A stretch of 64,000 nt of DNA from positions 1,071,501 to 1,135,500 of the forward strand of contig JAQGDQ010000024.1 of the NCBI GenBank assembly GCA_030141605.1. The letters are read 5' to 3'. The translations under genes were made by a program, and so were the position numbers. Below the pieces are notes generated by a model. The model searched no databases. It saw only the letters and a list, made by a program, of their open reading frames with translations, and was not told where the DNA came from. This document shows positions 53,824 through 64,000 of the stretch, piece after piece. Within the stretch, counting starts at the first letter, position 1. Each line of letters opens with the position of its first letter. The DNA comes from Tubiluchus corallicola (Eukaryota; Priapulida; Priapulimorpha; Priapulimorphida; Tubiluchidae).

Positions 53824-55897
53824 CCCAGCTTCATGTGCACAGAGCCTAAAAGATCAAGTTCAAGCATTATCAAACTAATCTGGTTCTGAGTTGAATAGCT
53901 GCAATATAGAAATTGGTGAAACTACACGAAACCACACAGACAGTGATTTAAAGTTAATTTGTTTATAAATATAAATGATATATGAGCTATAGTTCATTTT
54001 GGCTATAGTTCTACACTTACTATCTGACTTTCTGCACTGTCATTTGACTCTTCCGAAACTAAAAAATTCTTGTTGAATGTTTGTAAAAGTGGTGACTATA
54101 CCATAACTTAGATTGGTCACAGCTTGGCCACAGGCGGACATTCACAAACAAGTGGTCAACTTGCAGTTTAGCTGGTTTTCGGTAATTGTAAATGTACTGT
54201 CATCATTGCTTGAAAAATATAACCTATAAATAAAGGAGAGAGGGTGCAATGTGTGATATTAATCTATGAGAAATCACCCAAACTACAAAATACCAAAAGT
54301 GGAACATTGCCAATTCAACAAGTAAAGCAACATCATCCTTAATAAGTAACTATTGCTACATGATTAAGTTACTGAAAGGGTAGTATAATTCAAGTCAATT
54401 TTAAAAATAATTATTTTATTCTACAATTGATAACCATGAGTAACAAAAGATGCTCAAACAATTTAAAATGTAGCTGTATATATAGTGTTTATCTAGTGCC
54501 AATAAATAGCAAGATTAATTTCCAGCATTTCTTTTAGTAGACTGTGGGCAACAAATCCTGCAGCAAGACTTTATTCCAGATTTTCTTAAATCTTTTGGGG
54601 TGTAAAAAACTATCAATGATAAATAAATTCAAATAAGTAATTCATCATTTGATAAGCTAATTGACATTTTGAATAATGATAAGAAGCTTTCTTTTTTAAA
54701 CTCCAGTGAATAATAGCTGGTAATCTAGTTTAGCCTAGTGTTGCCAGTATATGTCACATGCAATAGATGACTATAACAAACATAGCAGATTAATAAAATT
54801 ATGACAGAGTTCAGACAAATAGTGACAGAAATTGCAAGAATATCACAAGCATATGCTTTTCTATTTACAACAATAATAACAAGCAGCTATGTAGCCAGGG
54901 GCATTACAACAATAGATTACTGATCTGCCCAGCTAAAAAATTAATGTTGACACAGTAGTAGCTAAGCCAACAAAAACTATTAGTTTAAGTCTAACTTCCA
55001 TACGGGATGCATAAATGACAAATTTCGCATAGGGCCAGCTGTAAGCTTTTGTTTTTAAGCTGGACAATACAGTTATTTCGCGTTTTCAGAATTTTCAGTA
55101 CCACATTTTGCTTTATTAGTGAAGTTCCTGATACAGTTCTCCATATGAGACGCTACCGACAAAATGTTCACACTGACAATTTACTCAACACAAAAGTATT
55201 TGTCACAATAGGTACAATACTCTACAATAAACTGTAGAGTTGAGACTGTTAAGAGCTCAGAGACAACTCTAGAAAGACAACATAATTATGAAACGCGAGA
55301 GAGAGAAAATTGTGATAAAACAATTAACAGAGATTTATCAAAAAGAGACAATTATGGGCAAAAAGCCTACTTAAAAATATAAGTTATAGGCTTCGCCCTG
55401 TCGAACTACGGTAATTAAGTAAAGTAAGTTAAGCTTATTTATTGAGTTTATTACTTGTAGTTAAACTACAGCTGCTGATTTTTTTTATTAAAATATGAAC
55501 ACACCATTAATTTCTTTTTAGAATAGCTGCACCTTTTTAGCGAATACGAAAATCAATCGACAACAATTCCCTTCCTTCGGTCTGTTCCCAGCAATATGAC
55601 AACTCTTCGTTAGCGCCACACGTGATGTGGTTTCTAAGAGTTCTTGTGGTCCCTTCTGTTCAGTTCAGTTCAATTCAGTAATAGGTGCTGACAAGCCACT
55701 GGCGTAGCAGTGTCTAGTTTTTTTGCTGGATTACTGCTGCGTTTACCTGTCTGAAGGCAGATTTCTTTTATTTTAGAATTCTGCCTGCCCAATGTCTACG
55801 ATACACTTGGCGGGCGTATGATGATGAATTCAGTAACTTGACATTTTTGTATCAAGGCAAGCAGTGAATGACCGCTACTCCGTTGAACAAAACAAAC

Positions 55898-56873
55898 TGT
55901 TGGGCGCCGAGTGGACCACTGAGCCAAGTAGACCAATTGGTCTACTTGGGCTATCCCAAGTAGACCGTGGTCTAGCCCAAGTAGACCGCGGTCTACTTAG
56001 GCTGCCCAAGTAGGACACTAGAGACAGGTCGCGAATTGAGTCGTTAAGTGTACTGACACCGTCCGTTGTGCTTGTTTATGTAATAATAATAATTAAAAAC
56101 GTTAGTACATGGTGAATAAGTTATTATACATCTAATAAAATAAAAGAATTTTATTCTGAGCTGGTAGAACGGACAATATTAAATTTGGTTTCGATGTTAA
56201 TGTTGTTGAAGTGAAAAAAACCCACTTTTTTGCGAATTCAACATTTGTTTAAGGTATATCATTTTTGATTTTGTCTCACTTCACAAACAGGTGATCCGTT
56301 TCACTACCTCTTGGGCGAATAATTGTTTTCTTATAAGTAAACGTTCTAGCGATCTATGTGTCCTACATGGGCTAGCGAGCCATGTAGGACAGTGCCCTAC
56401 ATGTTACAATACTACTGATACTATTAAAACTAAATATCCTTGCTTTTCTTAAATGTTAAAAATTACTTTTTGATGTTGTGAAGGCTTAGCAGCATCTGTC
56501 TTATTTTTAAATTTGCAATTATTTCTGTAATAACTGTGTGCAAAATTTCTCTCTTTAAAGCATTAGATACTAGGTTTAATGTTATGATATATTAATGGAG
56601 TTAATCATAATGATGAAATTATTGTAAGAAATGCATTTGTAAATTGCCAAGGAATATCCATTTCTAAAAGAAATTTTGTTTTATGCTTTATTATGTCATA
56701 ACAATACTTATAAACAATGGTAATATAAACTGGAAACAAGTTTTGCCAGAGCAAGTTTCTCGACAAAAATCGCTAGTGTCCTACTTGGGCTGCCCATGTA
56801 GGACACTACTTTTAGCGCATCGGTTTTACCGGAAGTGGTCTACTTGGCTCAGTGGTCCTCTCGGCTCCCTACA
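55898..56873. mobile_element. 976-bp MITE with 38-bp terminal inverted repeats
   Basis: The left end starts TGTTGGGCGCCGAGTGGACC and the complemented right end starts TGTAGGGAGCCGAGAGGACC; over 38 bases I count three mismatches. Both are flanked by CAAAC (55893-55897 and 56874-56878), a 5-bp target duplication. Subterminal CCAAGTAGAC / GTCTACTTGG units alternate in direct and inverted order at 55920-56010, and an inner palindrome-like pair GTCCTACATGG / CCATGTAGGAC lies at 56360-56390. No transposase is encoded. The superfamily is uncertain. Confidence 0.85.
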
Positions 56874-57959
56874 CAAACAATTTATTACAGTTTCACGACG
56901 TTTCTTCATTACTTAGTTAAGGAACTTTTTCCCACGATAAAACAATGACCAACTCATACATTCGTCATCTGAATGAAAGCGGGGCATGTTCATTCGATGT
57001 CTTAGCGTCTAAGTTCACATTACAATTTTTTGCTGTAAGAACATAAAGCAATTCTCTCGATTGTTCACTGTTCAGTTCACAAGACATGTTCTGGAACTGT
57101 ACTGCGCACAAGACATTAAATTCCAAGCAAACTATCATTTGGAATATGGGTAAAACAAGTTCTACAAAATGTGTAGCTGGTGCACAAAGCAAAAGGAGAT
57201 AGGAGGATAGGATTAGAGATAAATCTACAAAAAACAATAAAGGAAATTTTAGGGAAATTAAAGTATTACTTAGTTACTTGTGTCACATTGGACATTACTC
57301 TCTAGCACTTATCTGATTGCAGTTATGACAAACACAATTTTTCAGAATAAGTACCATCACTGGTCACGATGAAAAGCAGCTGTATTCTGTGCCTTAATTT
57401 TAATGTAAATTGAAAAGTCGGGAAAATATTATTTTTTATGAATCTGTAGAGTGTCAACAATTAAAATAAAGTAATAATTGTATGATGTATACAATGATTT
57501 GTACAAGTTTCATAACCTTACACTTTCAATTACTCACAAAATTATTATTAAACTTTATTATAAGTTGTTATACTGACACTGTGCTGCTTATATAAATTTG
57601 TAAGTAACTTTGACAGAATAATAATAATGATGATGGTGATGTCATTATGAAGATGATGTTGATGATTCTTTACCTGAGAAAATTGTTTTTCTGTTTTGAT
57701 TAAAACAAGAACAGCATTAGTAGATAAAAAGGGTGTCTCAAAACTCACTATAATTTTGTAATTTTATTTTTAGCTCTTTTCATCCAATCTTGACAAACTT
57801 TGCCATCTATCTCTTAATTGGTTTTCCAGAATAATTAATAATTAAACACAAATAATGATTGAATGTGACTCGATAGATATGACATCCTGTAATTCTTTTA
57901 CAGGGCCGTATCAAGCCAAAACTCATGCAAAAGAAACGTCACACCTCTATGAACTCACT

Positions 57960-58280
57960 GATGATCACCAACTTCATGAAATGAAATTCGAATTCAGTTT
58001 TAAAGATTTCAAATAAATTTTCGAATCATTACTAGAAAGTGGTTTCATAAAGATCAAGCATATTACTTGATTTTATTATGCAGTAAAATCCTAATTATTT
58101 GTGTAAAAGCGCAGTACAGAAATCGCAGTAAAATTATGCTGATTGCATGCTATTTCAAACGTTTTATTAATAAAGAACTTTTGTAGTTGAAATGGTGAAT
58201 TATTGGAATCTATAATTTTAGATTTCAATTGAATTTGAATTAAAAAAGTCTCGAATTAAACATTCTATGCTCACCCTTAT
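57960..58280. mobile_element. Truncated relative of MITE family B
   Basis: The right end ATGCTCACCCTTA (58268-58280) corresponds to the family B terminus, and the interior has similar TTCGAATT-rich stretches. The opposite terminus is not recognisable, so the element is truncated or decayed. Confidence 0.45.
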
Positions 58281-58891
58281 ACATGACCTGCATTCATGTA
58301 GTTTCACTCTTCTATTGTTGTCTCTTACCTTGAGTGGCTTTAGGCCTTGTTTGGTATAACTTGTACAAAGAAATAATTCACACATTACTAATTCAGGCTG
58401 CCCATGAAAACTGTGATTTGCCTGTTTAGACTTTGGATGGATTTTGTGGATAATAGAAGATTTATTGTATTCATAATCTGTATGTTATTCAAACCTGCTA
58501 TAATTGCAAAGTAACAAAATATTACACCTTACACAAAAATATAAGCTAGAACTTTTGTCTCACTAATATAACTCAACTGAATAAGTTAATACAAGTCTTT
58601 ACGGTGGCTAAAGTGCCAATGTCTTAAATTACTTGTGACAGTATAACTCAAATTTTTATCTTCAAGAAGAATAATAACATTGAAGATTCACTTCTGTTTT
58701 GTTTACACGATAGGCAAAAATATTAGTAAAATAAGCCAAGTTCATTCCAGCTATTAGGCAGACCTATTCTATTCATGCGTTTGCAAAATTATGTATTTTG
58801 CTAGCTCTTGCAATGTGTTGCAATAGGACAAAAACGAAAATTTGAAAAACGATTTAGTGTCCATAATCACGGTCTTCAGGTCAATCTAATG

Positions 58892-61800
58892 TTATTGACT
58901 GGGAATACATTCTGGAGTTCTGCCACTCCAGCTGTTTATAGGTGTACATAGGCGTACACCGTTATCTCCACGTGCTAATGAGAAGCCACTATCACATCTA
59001 TAGTGAATCTCTGAAAAAACTGGCCACCTTCCACTTGGTAGCTGTCTGGAAAACAAAACAAATAGATATATTGATTGATAAAATATAGTTAAACGTAGTA
59101 TATAGTAAACTAGTTAAAATTGTAACACTATTTCAGTCAACCTATTTACACAGTAATTTGTGCTTGTGGGTTCAGCGTGCCCACGTTAATGAGATCTTGT
59201 AGAAGGGTCAATTACTATGACAACGATGATACACATGAAAGTATGCGAGAAAAATTTACCATACGTTACTAATTTAAACATAGATACATACCTGCCAGCC
59301 TTGATTATTCTAATCGAGTGAGGAACATTACGGAAGTCTTTGCACCCAGTTTTATCTAAAAATAAGAAAAGATACTGATTTTTATTTAAAAGTGAAGCTC
59401 CATATTCAAATTCCATATTAAGCTTATATATGCATATATTAATATATGTAATTATTATATAATAATTATATACTACATAATATTATTATATGTATAATAA
59501 TATATATATATAATTATCTTTTCTTATATAACTTACATCTGAGCTGTTTCAAGAGCTGTGTTTGTTGTGAAAGACTGGCACATATTGTTTGCAAAAGAAG
59601 TTAATGTAAAAGGTTTCATACAGCATCTAGTGTTGGCAAATATTGCTCCTTGTGTTTCATTTCTCCTGTTTCAGTTTTATTTCTAGAGAAAAATTACATA
59701 CCTGCAGGTGAAGTAATGATTACCGGTGCTGGAACAACCTCAAGTTCAATAAAACAATGTACTATTTCCTCCAGACTTGAGTGAAATATTTGACACTCGT
59801 AAATTCCTTCATCAATTTCTCTAGCGTTCTGTATTTTGAGTTTACTGGCAAGGTCTGTGCTGAATGTTTGTGGCAAAAAACGACCACTGTTTGATGTCCA
59901 CGAAAAGTCTACCTAAAATATACATACCCATGTGGTTCAGCTTATTTTGCAAATTAACAACAAACAAAGTATATGGTGAATAATAATTTAAATTTACACT
60001 AATAATAAAAAAAGCAAAAGTTCCAACACTTTTAATTTTTTACTGTTTAGCATAAGACTTATACATACAACATTAAATTTTTGTAAAGTGATAATGAACA
60101 AAATTTGAAAAGTGTAATTAGTATGCCTACTCTGGATAAGTTTGTTTCAATCTCACAAAGAAGATCCACAGTTCCACCCTCTGTAACCATCACATGTGTG
60201 TGCTGTGGTCCTCGGCAACTGACAGTATGTTTTTCTGAAATACATGAACAAAAATTTAATTACATTACTTAATAAAGATATCTATACAATAACTGAATCG
60301 TCACAACATGGATTCTCCACACAGCATTCCAATAAAAAAGTCTCGAAATGTCCTTAGTTCCCTCTGAGCATTTATAATAACATCTATAGCATGCAGTAGC
60401 AGCTTACTTACTTTAACAGTAAATACAGGTTCACATAACCCACAATTAAACTTTTTATTCATAATTTTTCTGCATTTGTTCATTTTGCATTTCTCTGCAA
60501 TTTTTTTCTAGCTACATCCACATTTACTTTGACAATTTAAAATCGTATCCATTGATTGGTAATGACATTTGGTGCCTTTGTATTTTAGTATCATCAGTGT
60601 ACTAATTATTCTTTTTCTGGCTTGATTTATAGTATTGAAAATGGTTAGCCGAAACAATCGTCTATGCTCAATAAACATGTTAATTATTTATAATCATAAT
60701 TGTCGCACCAAAAATGGTAATTTAAAACACACGTCTAAAATAGTTTTACAAGTATACAATAAAAGAGAATGTTTAACTCTATCTAGGAACAATAACAGGC
60801 CTGGCATTAATTTGCTATGTGCACACTGGTATAAGGAGACATTATTTGTTGTACATGCTACTCTTGAAGAGACTTGAGTACAAAGTTCACATATACAGTT
60901 AACGAAAATATTGACGTAATTAAGGAAAAAAACTGTCAGCACTTATCAGGCATCATTCAAAGTTTCAAGAGTGAGCTACACCTTCTGCATATTCCCATGG
61001 CAATCACAATTACACTAAAACCAACCTGGAACTTTCTGTACAAGCAGAATAAATGGTTCACTAATAGGTCCTCTTCCAAGAGAATTCTCTCCTCTACACT
61101 GATACGTGCCTGAATCATCTACTGATAGTTCAGTTATGTGCAAAGATGGTTGTGCAACGCTTCCCCCTCTGTAATAAAACCAAATAAATTTTGCCAGTTA
61201 TCCATTACTTATATAGCATTGCATGTTATCTTTCTTGGCGACATGCAGTATGCTATAAGACGTTTTCAATCTCTAGTAATATTGCTTTTTGCAGTCAGGC
61301 ATTAATAAAAGTGTGAATCGTAGGCAGTGCAGTTTGGTAGTACGTACTAAAATAGAAATTGTGTTAATGTGTTGCATGTGGTACAACGAAGCAAACGCAC
61401 ACTAAGGAGTTACTTCATTTCCACTTTTACTCAAATTTTCTTTTGCTACATTTATTCTAAATGGAAAAGTGTCAGATATGTTTTCAACGTATTTTTCTTG
61501 CGATTTCATGTTCAATATGTTCTGATTTTTTACACTAGTTTTCGGTAGTGAGACCTAATTCATATCATCGCAGATAAATCAACTATTTACTACTCTTTAT
61601 ATGAACATTAACTGTGGAGTCAAATCAGCCTAAATTTGATAAGGTGTACTGCACTTAAATAGTTTCAATACTGCACCTTATAAAGCAAAGAAAGGTAACA
61701 AAACTGCCCTAAATGTGGTTAAAACTCTAGCACAGTTGTTACCCTGAGTAAAATGGATGGAAGAAACACATGCCATATAGATAAAATTATCCGATGACTT

Positions 61801-63614
61801 GCAGTACTGGGTAAACCAAAAGGGTGCATACGAATCCACATTCCACATAAACTAACTATTGAATGCGATCATAAATATTTTGTTGCACAATACATACGCG
61901 TATTTTTCGGAAAATGTATAAATGGCTTGACTGTTTCTAGTCCATAACAATCCGGTGAGGGGTGAACTACCTAGAAAGTCACAATCAATTGTAACGTCTG
62001 ATCCCTCATTCACTATTAGTTCTTTGACTTGCCTTTCAAGTGGTATTGGTGCATCTGCAAAATATACAATGTGAAGTCTGAGGATGTACAACTACAATGT
62101 GCAATGGCTAGAACATTTCCACTATGTATAAGCATGAAATATAATCGAGATTAGGCCTGCACTTATTGCTCTAAATAAAATAAATTTTTTGGTGCAATAC
62201 TACAGAGAATATATGTGCAAGTGGTTAGCAGTGCGGGGTACTCTTCTGTGCAATTGCTTTACCAACTGACAGCATTAACGCATCATGCAGATGACAACGT
62301 TGATAACCAGGAACAAGCAAAATTTTTAAATACTGTAACAATACTTAATGTAAGCATATCTCACTTACAATTAAGGGTAAACCCTCTGGGTAGCAGATGT
62401 TCATTACTGATCCAGTCTTTGCAGTCAGCTGAATCTACTTCCACTGCAGTGACACTGATATTGTCTTTAAGATATTTTTCCCGCAAAAATCCTACGCAAG
62501 CATTTTATATCAATTTAGAAAATTCCTTCAACTTTTCAATTATCATAATTGCAATTGCAAAAATGTGCAAATTTTCCTATGAAATAAATCTTCATCAATT
62601 CATGAAGGACAAACCAAGAAAACAAAAACTAATGTTTGGCTACTATTATTTGTAAAGATGTATATATTTTTTAGAATTATAATTTGTTTATTTTCACTAT
62701 TAATAATAAAAAGTTAGTGTATGGCATAGTCAAGATAGAAGTCAATAAAAATCTAAGCAATAACAGCATCGTTAAATGATAAATACTATGTATGTGTGGA
62801 GGATGGCAAGTAAATGGAAGTTATTCGGACTATGCACTCATTTCAATTTATTATTATTTTCGTGCTTTGTTGGATTACCTTGTTAACCACTATGTGAGAT
62901 TACTTTAATGAAGATGACTACGATAATATATTTACTATAAATTTTTGTATAAGCAAGAAGTACATTTGGCTAACGAAAAATTTTTTGTACACAGACTTCT
63001 TGTAAGTGCAGTATGGATAATGACTCTTATTTATTGGAAAGTGCTGCCCTCTACGAGCAGGAGTTGGGATGAAAAGAGGAGGAGAGTAGAACAATGATGG
63101 TCACGTTCTTGTTGACAGCAATGTTTTTTTTTTGTCGTTATTGTGTTAGTTAACAACAGCGTTTTAGTTATTACCAAATTTGAATCTTGATGATATTTTA
63201 CATCTTGATGAAGAGCCAACGATGAATTTAAATAATTTAATCTGTGAAATTTATGAAAGCGCTTTGACCAACAGGTTGTCTTCTTCTTAATTATTAAGCT
63301 TCTGTTTATCATTCTATTTATTTTTCTTACTTGTTAATGTTCTCCCTTATTATTCTCTTTAGAATAAACGACTTTGGAACATGAATCAAATAGTGAAGGC
63401 TTTTCTGTACATAATACTTCTCATTGTGGTCTTTAAGAACTACATGTAAACGTAAAAATTATCATATTTAATGTTACCATAGCGTGAAACGCAATAAATA
63501 GTTGTACAAAGTTGTAAAAAATATATATCTGACACAAACCGTTTCCAAGCCGATTTCCAATGTTGTTGACAAACTGGTCAAAATCATTACAAGGACTAGT
63601 TTCTAACTCTTTTA
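58892..63614 (-). CDS. Secreted Ig-domain plus sushi (CCP) protein, 5' end outside window
   Basis: Eight exons chain in frame to a stop: 63540-63614, 62369-62491, 61898-62054, 61026-61168, 60131-60234, 59702-59912, 59292-59355, 58892-59045 (343 codons with the stop). The first begins mid-codon, so at least one upstream exon is missing. After an unassigned Cys-containing segment (SPCNDFDQFV, SADCKDWI), Ig domain 1 shows VTIDC, LLWTRN and DDSGTYQC; Ig domain 2 shows VDLLC, FSWTSN and IDEGIYEC; a single C-terminal sushi domain shows GCKDFRNVP, HYRCDSGFSL, NSWSGRTPEC. No membrane helix follows the sushi domain, so the product is probably secreted. Ig plus sushi combinations occur in adhesion and innate recognition proteins, but I recognise no named family. 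Each Ig domain is split by an intron in its middle. Confidence 0.85.
59416..59520. repeat. AT-only palindrome-rich stretch
   Basis: About 100 bases almost entirely of A and T with several nested palindromes (for example ATATATGCATATAT and ATTATATAATAAT). It lies in the intron between the fourth-last and last exons of the Ig/sushi gene and could form cruciforms. Confidence 0.7.
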
Positions 63615-63946
63615 CTGAAAAATAAAATAAATTTTGCAATTATGTAAAGGCTAAGAAGGCAGCAGTCTACAAATCATCTGACAAAAATTTTGCAATCACT
63701 TTGACAAAACTGCCCATAGTATGAAGAATATTGTCAAAGATAACTTTTACAAAAAATTGTCGGAAACTATTGTTCGACACTGGAATCATTTGTCCCAGAC
63801 TCCCAATTTCGGTTTTTGCTCACTTTTGGTGTCAGAGGTCGACTAATCTGGACGTAACTCACACAATTCAACTCGCCTCAATAAGACCTTTCATTTGATA
63901 TACTACGAGCAGCCCCTGTTACTTGACACAGGAAGCACTGATGTCA

Positions 63947-63964
63947 CCGACCCCCCCCCCCCCC
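63947..63964 (+). repeat. Poly-C run
   Basis: An unbroken C homopolymer follows CACCGA near the window end. Length in such runs is error-prone in assemblies. Confidence 0.8.
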
Positions 63965-64000
63965 ACCACCAATTTCAGTTTTTGTTTCTATCAAAAATTT

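Larger units (their letters stand above)
53824..58891. other. Spacer between BPNT2 and the Ig/sushi gene
   Basis: Holds the BPNT2 upstream region, where a TTTTAG acceptor-like site near 53846-53848 could mark a spliced leader, the 976-bp TIR element (55898-56873), a truncated MITE B copy and the Ig/sushi gene's 3' flank with a possible AATAAA (complement) at 58461-58466. A short ATA/ATG microsatellite lies near 57617-57645. No gene was recognised. Confidence 0.5.

Noticed and set aside
62215-62655. 146-codon plus-strand frame
   Set aside because: It is antisense to an exon of the Ig/sushi gene; composition is unremarkable and no domain is visible.
1-64000. CRISPR arrays, operons, ribosome binding sites, intact transposases or viral genes
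   Set aside because: None seen. Exon-intron structure and protein families are metazoan, and the mobile elements found are non-coding.

Overview
The window is nuclear DNA from an animal. It is AT-rich, its genes are split into many short exons with consensus GT-AG introns, and the recognisable proteins are metazoan: a SORL1/SorLA-type sorting receptor, a Golgi PAP phosphatase (BPNT2), a PTB adaptor and an Ig/sushi protein. Intron sizes, short non-autonomous DNA transposons and sequence divergence from vertebrates suggest an invertebrate. The exact taxon cannot be fixed from the sequence; a tunicate or another soft-bodied marine invertebrate would fit.

Layout. (1) Positions 1-37743, minus strand: one very large gene, a SORL1 orthologue. 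I could assemble 38 consecutive coding exons whose phases close in one frame (6147 nt, 2049 codons), from signal peptide and furin site through VPS10, YWTD propeller, EGF, nine LDLa repeats and into the sixth FN3 domain. The last FN3 part, membrane segment and tail lie beyond position 1. Its largest intron (854-9609) carries, on the opposite strand, a complete gene with an uninterrupted coding sequence for a PTB-domain adaptor (5350-6096). (2) 37744-46155: a gene-poor divergent spacer with a hAT-like MITE, a long purine (AG)n tract and a few weak exon candidates. (3) 46156-48001, plus strand: a two-exon gene for a type I membrane protein with a Ser/Thr-rich ectodomain, an FN3-like domain and a long tail ending in a PDZ-ligand-like motif. 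(4) 50565-53823, minus strand: complete five-exon BPNT2. (5) 53824-58891: spacer with a 976-bp TIR element. (6) 58892-63614, minus strand: the 3' eight exons of a secreted Ig-plus-sushi protein whose 5' end is outside the window.

The most noteworthy items are a very recent 283-bp tandem duplication that copied an LDLa exon of SORL1 without its splice acceptor, the nested PTB gene, a family of hAT-like MITEs with readable target-site duplications (one ending 15 bp from a SORL1 exon), and a GC-AG intron. Genes work mainly in the secretory and endosomal system, but the sequence gives no evidence that they form a pathway. No prokaryotic features, CRISPR arrays or intact transposase genes were found.
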